Shown here one piece after another: positions 1 through 5,460 of a stretch of 6,953 nucleotides of DNA. The translations under genes were made by a program, and so were the position numbers. Every line of letters begins with the position of its first letter. Position 1 is the first letter of the stretch. Source of the DNA: Nitrospira sp. GTDB taxonomy: Bacteria > Nitrospirota > Nitrospiria > Nitrospirales > Nitrospiraceae. The notes beneath the pieces are model-generated. The model had not been told where the DNA came from. It searched no databases and worked only from the letters and a program-made list of their open reading frames with translations. The stretch is taken from positions 10,624 to 17,576 of the forward strand of contig JABMDG010000018.1 in the NCBI GenBank assembly GCA_015904045.1. The letters run 5' to 3'.

Positions 1-504
1 CGGCGGGTGAATCAAGTGACGCCGGCTCTTTTTGCACAATATCGGACCCCGATCGATATTGCGCAAGCCAAGCCGGCCGAGCTGGAGGCCCTGATCAAAC
101 CGACCGGCTTCTATAAAAGCAAAGCCAAACATTTGATCGGATGCGGGCGAATGCTCAGCGAACGATTTCATGGCCAGGTTCCTGCGACGATGGAAGAACT
201 GACCTCATTGCCTGGAGTCGGACGCAAGACAGCCAATGTCATGCTGGGCACGGCCTTCGGTCAACCGGCCGTCGTCGTCGATACTCATGTGAAACGCGTA
301 GCCAATCGATTGAATCTGACGAGATCCGACGATCCCGAGCGTATCGAGCAGGATCTGCAACAGGCCTTTCCCCGGAACCAGTGGACCGGCGTGGCTCAAC
401 GCATCCTGCTCCATGGACGGTATGTGTGCCTGGCGCGTTCCCCGAAATGTGAGAACTGCGCGTTGTATGACGTGTGTCATTGGAAAGGAAAACATCCGCG
501 ATGA
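1..504 (+). CDS. nth: Endonuclease III (DNA glycosylase/AP lyase), 5'-truncated by window edge
   Basis: Base-excision repair enzyme that removes oxidised pyrimidines from DNA and nicks the abasic site. The reading frame is open from base 1, and its first residues (RRVNQVTPALF) match the internal TTDxRVNxVTPxLF stretch of the family. The true start therefore lies upstream, with about 45 residues missing, and the GTG at 7 is not the start. Counting from that GTG as residue 1, the helix-hairpin-helix is LPGVGRKTANV (68-78) with catalytic Lys74, and the catalytic Asp is D92 in VVDTHVKRV. The [4Fe-4S] cluster motif C-x6-C-x2-C-x5-C is intact (C141, C148, C151, C157). The visible part is complete and looks functional. 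The stop TGA overlaps the ATG of yicC as ATGA, so the two are probably cotranscribed and translationally coupled. Family assignment is secure. Confidence 0.96.
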   Translation, partial: RRVNQVTPALFAQYRTPIDIAQAKPAELEALIKPTGFYKSKAKHLIGCGRMLSERFHGQVPATMEELTSLPGVGRKTANVMLGTAFGQPAVVVDTHVKRVANRLNLTRSDDPERIEQDLQQAFPRNQWTGVAQRILLHGRYVCLARSPKCENCALYDVCHWKGKHPR

Positions 505-1379
505 TCACAAGCATGACAGGATTCGGCCGGCGGCAGGGCGCTTGGCTCGATGGGACAGTGACTATCGAGGTTCGTTCTGTAAACCATCGGTTTCTGGAAG
601 CCGCGATCCGTCTGCCGAGGCTGATGGGAAGTCTCGAAGAGTTGTTCAAGAAGGCGGTGCAGGAACATTGCTCCAGGGGACGTGTCGAGATGACGGTATC
701 ACTGCAAGGCGCGCGGGGCAGCGCACGGTCTCCGCAGCTTGACGCTGCATTGGCGAAACAGTACTATCAGACTCTCCGCACCCTTCAACGGACGCTCAAG
801 CTTAAGGGTTCCATCGACATTGGGATCATGGCGGGGTTTCGCGACATCATCGTCCTTTCTGATCAGCCGGTGGATGATCCGAAGCTCGCGAAATTAGTGG
901 AAAAGCTTGGCCTTCAAGCATTGCGCGATCTTTCCGGGATGCGCAAGAAAGAAGGGGCGCTCCTGGCCCAGGATCTCCTGAGCCGCCTGAAGACGATCGG
1001 AGCGTTGAAACAGCAGGTTGCGGAACGGGCGCCATTTGTGTCGCAAGAGTCGTTCGTTCGGATGAAGGAACGGGTGAAGAAGCTATTGAACGGCGAGATA
1101 CCCGATATCCCCAGACTTCATCAGGAACTGGCTGTCTATGCCGACCGGGGAGACATTACGGAAGAATTGGTCAGATTGGATGCGCATATGGTACAGTTTC
1201 ATCAAACAGTGCATGGTGCTCAACCAGCTGGAAAAACACTGGATTTTCTCATTCAGGAAATGGGACGGGAGATTAATACCATTGGATCAAAAGCCAGCGA
1301 TGCTACAATCGCGGCAGCAGTGGTTCAGATGAAGGCCGAACTCGAACGGATCCGAGAACAGGTACAGAACGTGGAATGA
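501..1379 (+). CDS. yicC: YicC family endoribonuclease (YicC_N + DUF1732)
   Basis: 292-residue YicC/YloC family protein. Members are stress-linked endoribonucleases; in E. coli YicC has been tied to small-RNA turnover, while the role here is inferred from family only. I chose ATG 501 because it gives the canonical N-terminus MITSMTGFGR, overlaps the nth stop as ATGA, and has a purine-rich AAAGGAA at 484-490. The in-frame GTG at 474 would add nine residues that the family lacks. The N-terminal domain covers about residues 1-155 (SMTGFGR at 4-10, EVRSVNHRFLE at 23-33). The C-terminal DUF1732 domain covers about 205-292, with GDITEELVRLDAHMVQF (217-233), GKTLDFLIQEMGREINTIGS (244-263) and the terminal ERIREQVQNVE. 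Full length, no disruption. Its last bases overlap the gmk start by ATGA. Confidence 0.95.
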   Translation: MITSMTGFGRRQGAWLDGTVTIEVRSVNHRFLEAAIRLPRLMGSLEELFKKAVQEHCSRGRVEMTVSLQGARGSARSPQLDAALAKQYYQTLRTLQRTLKLKGSIDIGIMAGFRDIIVLSDQPVDDPKLAKLVEKLGLQALRDLSGMRKKEGALLAQDLLSRLKTIGALKQQVAERAPFVSQESFVRMKERVKKLLNGEIPDIPRLHQELAVYADRGDITEELVRLDAHMVQFHQTVHGAQPAGKTLDFLIQEMGREINTIGSKASDATIAAAVVQMKAELERIREQVQNVE

Positions 1380-2080
1380 CTACCGCCAAATCAGAGACCA
1401 AGCTTTCATCGGACCCTGCAGCAGCGCGCCAGTCTCATGAGCGGAGGGGTATCCTTTTTATCATTTCAGCCCCGTCCGGAGCCGGGAAAACAACTCTTTG
1501 TAAACAGCTGTCTGCCTCTATCCCGGAACTCTGGCATTCCGTGTCCTACACCACCAGAAAACCGCGCACCGGGGAGGAAGGTGGACGCGAGTATTACTTC
1601 GTCGATGAAAATGTGTTTCAAGATATGGTTGCGCGCAATGAATTCCTGGAGTATGCCCACGTGTATGGGAATTGGTACGGTACTCCACGGAAAGCCTTGA
1701 TGGACAAGATGGAACAAGGCATCGACGTCTTGCTGGAAATAGACGTGCAGGGCGCGCTTCAGATTAAGAAGAAGTTCGAAGACGGCGTCTATGTTTTTAT
1801 TCTTCCACCGTCTCTGGATACGTTGCGCGCGCGGCTCCAAGGGCGCGCATCAGACTCACAGGAAGAAATCGTTCGTCGGCTGCAGCGGGTCAAAGAAGAA
1901 GTCTGGAGCTTTCGCGAGTACTACTACATCGTCCGTAATGACGACCTTGCGCAGTCGCTTCGCGAGCTGCAAAGTATCTTTCTCGCGGAACGGCTCAAGA
2001 CCAAACGGCTCGACATGAACTGGTTTGAACAGAACTTTATTATCGAGAGAGATACCCAGCAGAGTAATCGGGCTACATAA
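1376..2080 (+). CDS. gmk: Guanylate kinase
   Basis: Cytosolic nucleotide kinase that phosphorylates GMP to GDP with ATP, feeding GTP, dGTP and ppGpp pools. 234 residues, against about 205 for typical bacterial Gmk. The difference is a hydrophilic N-terminal extension of about 25 residues before GILFIISAPSGAGKTTL. No ATG, GTG or TTG codon lies in frame between the ATG at 1376 and the P-loop, so the extension must be translated if the gene works. P-loop is SAPSGAGKTTL (31-41); GMP-binding region is SVSYTTRKPRTGEEGGREYY (55-74); EIDVQGALQI is at 121-130; the lid is RLQGRASDSQEEIVRRL (153-169); NDDL is at 188-191. The start overlaps the yicC stop as ATGA with no strong Shine-Dalgarno, suggesting coupling. 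Placement directly before rpoZ is the common bacterial order. Confidence 0.97.
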   Translation: MTTAKSETKLSSDPAAARQSHERRGILFIISAPSGAGKTTLCKQLSASIPELWHSVSYTTRKPRTGEEGGREYYFVDENVFQDMVARNEFLEYAHVYGNWYGTPRKALMDKMEQGIDVLLEIDVQGALQIKKKFEDGVYVFILPPSLDTLRARLQGRASDSQEEIVRRLQRVKEEVWSFREYYYIVRNDDLAQSLRELQSIFLAERLKTKRLDMNWFEQNFIIERDTQQSNRAT

Positions 2081-2105
2081 CCACCCTTAGCAGGAGCGCA
2101 CCATC

Positions 2106-2465
2106 ATGATCGATATGCTGAGTCTATTGCCACAGTACACGCCGAAGGAATTCGATTCCCGTCACCGGCTGGTGATCGTCGCCTCGCAACGGGCCAAACA
2201 CTTGGCACAGGGGGCAAAACCGACCGGTCCCTCTCGCTTTACCAAAGAAACAACCGCCGCACTTGACGAAGTGCTGCGCGGAAAGATTTCGTATTTGATG
2301 GGCAAAGAGGCTCGTGATGCGATGAAAGAGGCAAAGCGCGGGAAAGAAGGTGAAACCGAGCGCATGGCGATGATGACGGGAGAGGATGCGAAGGAGATCA
2401 AGAAAGAGCTCAGCGTGTACGTGGACGATACGGCCAAGCCGCAAGCGGCTCCAGCCGAAGAATAG
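2106..2465 (+). CDS. rpoZ: DNA-directed RNA polymerase omega subunit
   Basis: Small RNA polymerase subunit that helps fold and hold the beta' subunit and contributes to ppGpp response in some bacteria. 119 residues. The conserved core appears as FDSRHRLVIVASQRAKHL (16-33) followed by TKETTAALDEVLRGKISY (46-63), matching the omega pattern of a SRxxLVxxAxxRAxxL helix and then the T-x-ALxEVxxGKI helix. The region after about residue 65 is a highly charged Lys/Glu-rich tail, longer than in E. coli omega, ending in an Ala/Pro/Glu stretch; such tails vary between phyla. AGGAG at 2092-2096 lies 9 bases before ATG 2106. The gap to gmk is 25 bases and to coaBC 15 bases, so all are probably one operon. 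The call rests on the core motif plus position between gmk and coaBC. Confidence 0.92.
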   Translation: MIDMLSLLPQYTPKEFDSRHRLVIVASQRAKHLAQGAKPTGPSRFTKETTAALDEVLRGKISYLMGKEARDAMKEAKRGKEGETERMAMMTGEDAKEIKKELSVYVDDTAKPQAAPAEE

Positions 2466-2480
2466 AGCGAGGAGAAACTC

Positions 2481-3518
2481 TTGGGTCTGGATAAATCACC
2501 GGCAATATTGCGGGGCAGGCGCCTTGTGCTGGGCGTCACCGGGAGTATTGCCGCGTATAAGGCGGTGAGTTTGCTGCGGGCGCTGAAGTGTCGAGGTGCA
2601 TCTGTTTCCGTAGTGATGACGGACAGCGCAACTAAGTTCGTGGCACCGCTGACCTTCGAAGTGCTGTCCGGGGAGCGAGTCACGACCAGTCTTTTCGAAG
2701 CCCGCGAAGAGATGCGGCATCTGACGGTCCCTGAAGGCGCCGATGCCGTCATCATTGCGCCGGCGACGGCGAATTTTCTGGCCAAGGCGGCCGTCGGATT
2801 AGCGGATGATGTCCTTTCGACGATGCTGCTCACGGCCCGGTGTCCGATGATCATTGCCCCGGCTATGGACGGTGGCATGTGGGAACATCCCACCGTGGTC
2901 GAGCATGTGCGGATGCTTCGTGCGCGTGGTGTTGTAGTGCTTGATCCTGATGAGGGGCCGCTGGCGTCCGGGCAAGTGGCGCAAGGGAGACTGGCTGCTG
3001 AGGCGAGGATCGTGGAAGCGGTGGAAGCGTTGCTGATTCCGAAGGCCGATTGGTTGGGGCAGCGGGTGTTGGTATCTGCGGGACCCACTCAGGAGGCGAT
3101 TGATCCTGTTCGGTTCATTTCCAATCGTTCGTCGGGCAAGATGGGTTATGCCATTGCAGAAGCGGCTCGTGACCGGGGTGCTGAAGTAGTGCTGGTCACC
3201 GGGCCGACGGCTCTTGTGCGACCGGCCGGTGTCGAAGTCGTGTCTGTCACATCGGCGCAAGAAATGGCCGACAGCCTCTGCCGTCATTTTGCCTGGGCTA
3301 CGGTGGTGGTGATGGCAGCCGCGGTCGCGGATTTTCGGCCACGGGAGCAAGCGGTTCAGAAAATGAAGAAACAAGGCCGAATGTCGTTGACTCTCGACCT
3401 TGATGTCTCCGCCACAGCCGGTGATCGAGTCCGTTCAACCGGCGGCGGAATCCGCCGTGACGATGGAAAAGGCAGAAGTGCCGCTCTATGTCGACATCAT
3501 GCAACAAGACCGTCCTGA
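2481..3518 (+). CDS. coaBC: CoaBC (phosphopantothenoylcysteine decarboxylase/synthetase), C-terminally truncated and probably broken
   Basis: Bifunctional coenzyme A biosynthesis enzyme. CoaB joins 4'-phosphopantothenate to cysteine using CTP, and CoaC decarboxylates the product with FMN. TTG start at 2481 is supported by AGGAG (2470-2474). The CoaC domain (about 12-187) has GVTGSIAAYK (18-27), the active-site His80 in MRHLTVP, the flavin-site segment APATANFLAKAAVGLADD (93-110), PAMDGGMW (127-134) and LASGQVAQGRL (161-171). The CoaB half has SAGPTQEAIDPVRFISNRSS (199-218) with the conserved Asn215, MAAAVADFRP (278-287) and the KMKK lysine motif (294-297). Similarity ends near residue 306. 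The NPDI-like, GFAAET, ANDV and NSDxN segments of the CTP-binding end are absent, and residues about 310-345 look like out-of-frame noise. Expected length is about 400, so roughly 95 residues are missing. CoaC may still be intact; CoaB should not be. Either a real deletion or an assembly join. Confidence 0.88.
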   Translation: MGLDKSPAILRGRRLVLGVTGSIAAYKAVSLLRALKCRGASVSVVMTDSATKFVAPLTFEVLSGERVTTSLFEAREEMRHLTVPEGADAVIIAPATANFLAKAAVGLADDVLSTMLLTARCPMIIAPAMDGGMWEHPTVVEHVRMLRARGVVVLDPDEGPLASGQVAQGRLAAEARIVEAVEALLIPKADWLGQRVLVSAGPTQEAIDPVRFISNRSSGKMGYAIAEAARDRGAEVVLVTGPTALVRPAGVEVVSVTSAQEMADSLCRHFAWATVVVMAAAVADFRPREQAVQKMKKQGRMSLTLDLDVSATAGDRVRSTGGGIRRDDGKGRSAALCRHHATRPS

Positions 3519-3648
3519 GGCCGCGACCGACAGCGCCACGATCGCTTCTGAGCAGAAGAGCGCCAGGGTGATCCAGCTTGAACAGTGGCTGAGCTTGATT
3601 CGGGATCGCAGGCGCGATCATACTGCTTTGACGAATAACAATTCATAA
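3403..3648 (+). pseudogene. Orphan ORF, probably the 3' remnant of an unidentified gene that followed coaBC
   Basis: An open frame, shifted relative to coaBC, that begins just after TGA 3388-3390 and ends with TAA at 3646-3648. The first ATG is 3403 (a TTG sits at 3400), but no Shine-Dalgarno precedes it and the start falls inside what should be coaBC coding sequence. I therefore doubt it is a complete gene. The 81-residue product has a Pro/Ala/Glu/Ser-rich first third, then VPLYVDIMQQDRPEAATD, and a basic amphipathic end, RVIQLEQWLSLIRDRRRDH. A terminal LExWLxxIRxRR pattern resembles, from memory, the C-terminal tails of some tetratricopeptide-repeat proteins. That is a weak hint and no function is assigned. 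None of the missing CoaB motifs occurs in this frame, so a simple frameshift in coaBC does not explain it. Alternative: a genuine small gene using ATG 3463. Confidence 0.45.
3443..3457. repeat. GC-rich perfect inverted repeat
   Basis: CGGCGGA at 3443-3449 and TCCGCCG at 3451-3457 are exact reverse complements around a single A. As RNA this gives a six-pair G/C stem with a three-base loop. It lies within the orphan tail ORF, 25-50 bases after the point where coaBC loses its homology. No T-run follows, so it is not a standard intrinsic terminator. It may be chance in GC-rich coding DNA. Confidence 0.5.
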
Positions 3649-3669
3649 CTTCCCAGATAGTTCAATGGT

Positions 3670-3698
3670 TTGACCATCCCGGGTGGGACTGCTAGAAT
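3670..3698 (+). promoter_or_regulatory. Sigma-70-type promoter for aroQ-efp-accB-accC
   Basis: TTGACC at 3670-3675 (5 of 6 matches to the -35 consensus) and TAGAAT at 3693-3698 (5 of 6 to the -10 consensus) are separated by exactly 17 bases. They lie in the only sizeable gap between genes, between the stop at 3648 and aroQ at 3762. Transcription would start near 3704-3706, leaving a leader of roughly 57 bases. The spacer contains the small palindrome CCCGGG, with no evidence that it is an operator. Confidence 0.75.
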
Positions 3699-3740
3699 GC
3701 CGCCCTTATTCCATGCAGAAGTGCTAGGTCTGGTTTGATC

Positions 3741-3746
3741 AGGAGG
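3741..3746 (+). promoter_or_regulatory. aroQ ribosome binding site with long spacing
   Basis: A full AGGAGG lies 15 bases upstream of the preferred aroQ ATG at 3762; 5-10 bases is usual. No ATG, GTG or TTG in the aroQ frame lies at the usual distance. The site argues against the TTG at 3735, because it would then be inside the coding sequence. Confidence 0.6.
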
Positions 3747-3761
3747 CGGTTCGTAAGTCCA

Positions 3762-4259
3762 ATGCTGAGAATACTAGTCCTGCACGGTCCGAACCTCAAT
3801 TTGCTGGGGAATCGTGAAGAGTCTGTGTATGGGACCACCACGCTTGCTGAGATCGACGCGTCGCTGTCGAAACTCGGCAGCGAACTGGGAGTGGAACTGG
3901 AGACCCGCCAGTCGAATCATGAAGGTGAGTTGGTGACGTGGATTCAGGAAGCTCGCGGCAAATATCACGGAATCATCATTAATCCTGCGGCATACACGCA
4001 TACCAGTATTGCGGTGAGGGATGCACTGTCGGCTGTCGAGATCCCGGCGATCGAAGTACATCTGTCCAATATTCACCGGCGGGAAGAGTTCCGCAGGCAT
4101 TCCTATGTTTCAGGGGTGGCGCTGGGCCAGATCTCAGGATTCGGCCCGATTGGCTATCTCTTGGCGCTACGGGGGCTGCATGAACATTTGTCTTCGCACG
4201 GATCCAAGCCTGTCTCAGGAGCGGGATTGAGTCGTGGGGCCGAGACGCGCAGCTATTGA
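3762..4259 (+). CDS. aroQ: 3-Dehydroquinate dehydratase, type II
   Basis: Third step of the shikimate pathway: 3-dehydroquinate to 3-dehydroshikimate, leading to aromatic amino acids, by the dodecameric type II enzyme. From ATG 3762 the product is 165 residues. It opens with the family signature [16 protein letters not shown] (4-19). Residues corresponding to the known active site are all present: Arg18, Tyr23, Asn74 ([10 protein letters not shown]), His80, His100 ([14 protein letters not shown]), Arg107 and Arg111. The last 20 or so residues, after [11 protein letters not shown], extend beyond the usual length of about 145 and are low in conservation. A strong AGGAGG at 3741-3746 sits 15 bases before ATG 3762, a long spacing. 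An in-frame TTG at 3735 would swallow that site and add nine residues not seen in the family, so ATG 3762 is preferred. First gene of its operon. Confidence 0.96.
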   Translation: MLRILVLHGPNLNLLGNREESVYGTTTLAEIDASLSKLGSELGVELETRQSNHEGELVTWIQEARGKYHGIIINPAAYTHTSIAVRDALSAVEIPAIEVHLSNIHRREEFRRHSYVSGVALGQISGFGPIGYLLALRGLHEHLSSHGSKPVSGAGLSRGAETRSY

Positions 4260-4302
4260 CCTTTGGGCCATGGTTCATTGTTCTGATTGAAGGGAGCACG
4301 GA

Positions 4303-4863
4303 GTGATTTCGACCGTTGATTTTCGAAATGGGGTTCGGCTCATGGTGGAAGGCGAGCCGTTCTATATCGTGGAATTTCAGCATGTGAAGCCGGGAAAGGG
4401 TGGCGCATTCGTGCGTACCAAGCTGAAAAGTTATCTGTCTGGGAATGTGCTGGATCGAACCTTTCGGTCCGGGGAACGGTTTGACGAGCCTGATTTGGAA
4501 GAGCGCGACATGCAGTTTCTCTATGCCACCGGCGAGTTGTTTACGTTTATGGACACGGAATCCTATGAGCAGCTTTCATTCGAGAAGAGTACGCTCGGAG
4601 ACAATGCGGATCTCTTAAAAGAAAATATGGTCGTCAAGATCCTGGTCTATGAACACCGGCCGATCGATGTCGAGCTGCCAAATTTCATAGAGCTGAAGGT
4701 CGTCGATGGGGAGCCTGGAGTTCGAGGCGATACCGCCTCCGGCGGGACCAAGCCTGTGATTGTCGAAACCGGAGCGTCGATCAAAGTCCCTCTGTATTTG
4801 GAAGTCGGCACTGTGATCAAGATCGATACTCGTACCAGGTCGTATGTGGAGCGGGTCCGGTGA
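4303..4863 (+). CDS. efp: Translation elongation factor P
   Basis: Ribosome-binding factor that relieves stalling at consecutive prolines by reaching into the peptidyl-transferase centre. 186 residues, the normal family length, with all three beta-barrel domains. Domain I (about 1-63) carries the loop HVKPGKGGAFVRTKLK with the tip lysine Lys32, the position that is modified by lysylation, rhamnosylation or other routes in different bacteria; no modification gene is in this window. Domain III ends with the signature KPVIVETGASIKVPLYLEVG (145-164) and GTVIKIDTRTRSYVERV. GTG start at 4303 is supported by GGGAG at 4292-4296, six bases upstream. It follows aroQ by 43 bases and its stop overlaps the accB start as GTGA. 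The aroQ-efp-accB-accC order is widespread; the prolyl peptidase gene often found between aroQ and efp is absent. Confidence 0.98.
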   Translation: MISTVDFRNGVRLMVEGEPFYIVEFQHVKPGKGGAFVRTKLKSYLSGNVLDRTFRSGERFDEPDLEERDMQFLYATGELFTFMDTESYEQLSFEKSTLGDNADLLKENMVVKILVYEHRPIDVELPNFIELKVVDGEPGVRGDTASGGTKPVIVETGASIKVPLYLEVGTVIKIDTRTRSYVERVR

Positions 4864-5429
4864 GCGCGCGCCGACGGTCTACACCGAAGAAGAAACCGAG
4901 ACCGATCATTTTGCCGTCCATGCCGGGTGGGCCTGGGCAGGGGCAGGACGCATTGCTCACGAGTGGCCAAACCAAGCAGATCCAAGATCTCATTGATTTG
5001 CTTCGCCGGAACAACTTGACCGAGTTGGAATTAGAGCGCCAAGGGGTGCGTATCCGAGTCCGCCATGAGATCGGCATCAAGTCCGTCGCGGCTTCGGTGC
5101 AAGAGACTGTCCCCAATATTTCTCAGCCAAGCGTCCATCCCACGAGTGCTTCCGGTCCTCCGGCCGAAGACACGACCGGCATGGTGACAATTACTTCCCC
5201 CATCGTCGGGACGTTCTATCGATCGCCTTCTCCGGATGCCGATCCCTATGTTGAAGAGGGCGATATTGTCAAAAAAGGCCAAGTGCTGTGCATCGTCGAA
5301 GCGATGAAACTGATGAATGAAATTGAGTCTGAAACGGACGGCCGCATTGTCAAGATTCTGGCCGAGAGCACCAAGCCTGTCGAGTACGGTCACGCGCTCT
5401 TCTTGATAGATCCCAACCCCGTCCAATAG
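4860..5429 (+). CDS. accB: Acetyl-CoA carboxylase biotin carboxyl carrier protein
   Basis: Carries biotin between the carboxylase and transferase subunits of acetyl-CoA carboxylase, the first committed step of fatty acid synthesis. 189 residues. The C-terminal biotinyl domain (about 108-187) has the protruding-thumb segment [15 protein letters not shown] (121-135), typical of bacterial AccB, and the biotin site VEAMKLMNE with Lys150. A Pro/Ser/Thr-rich linker spans about 80-107. The usual N-terminal helix region is [20 protein letters not shown] (40-59), which in E. coli AccB starts at residue 3-5. This protein therefore carries about 35 extra residues, beginning with the basic, proline-rich [18 protein letters not shown] 4860 is preferred: it overlaps the efp stop (GTGA) and has GGAG at 4848-4851. 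ATG 4920 is an alternative without a visible Shine-Dalgarno. Domain identity is certain; the start is less so. Confidence 0.95.
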   Translation: MSARRRSTPKKKPRPIILPSMPGGPGQGQDALLTSGQTKQIQDLIDLLRRNNLTELELERQGVRIRVRHEIGIKSVAASVQETVPNISQPSVHPTSASGPPAEDTTGMVTITSPIVGTFYRSPSPDADPYVEEGDIVKKGQVLCIVEAMKLMNEIESETDGRIVKILAESTKPVEYGHALFLIDPNPVQ

Positions 5430-5460
5430 ACGGTTCTCGCCGACGTATCGGAGTCACGAC

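Noticed and set aside
474..500. Upstream GTG start for yicC
   Set aside because: It would add nine residues before the canonical MITSMTGFGR start and overlap nth by 31 bases; ATG 501 fits the family and the ATGA overlap.
2162..3088. 308-residue open frame on the minus strand
   Set aside because: Antisense to rpoZ and coaBC; rich in Ser/Thr/Ala/Arg with no recognisable motif, as expected from the reverse of high-GC codons.
2481..3648. A single-base frameshift joining coaBC to the following frame
   Set aside because: The downstream frame contains none of the missing CoaB motifs, so restoring the frame would not yield a normal CoaBC; a deletion fits better.
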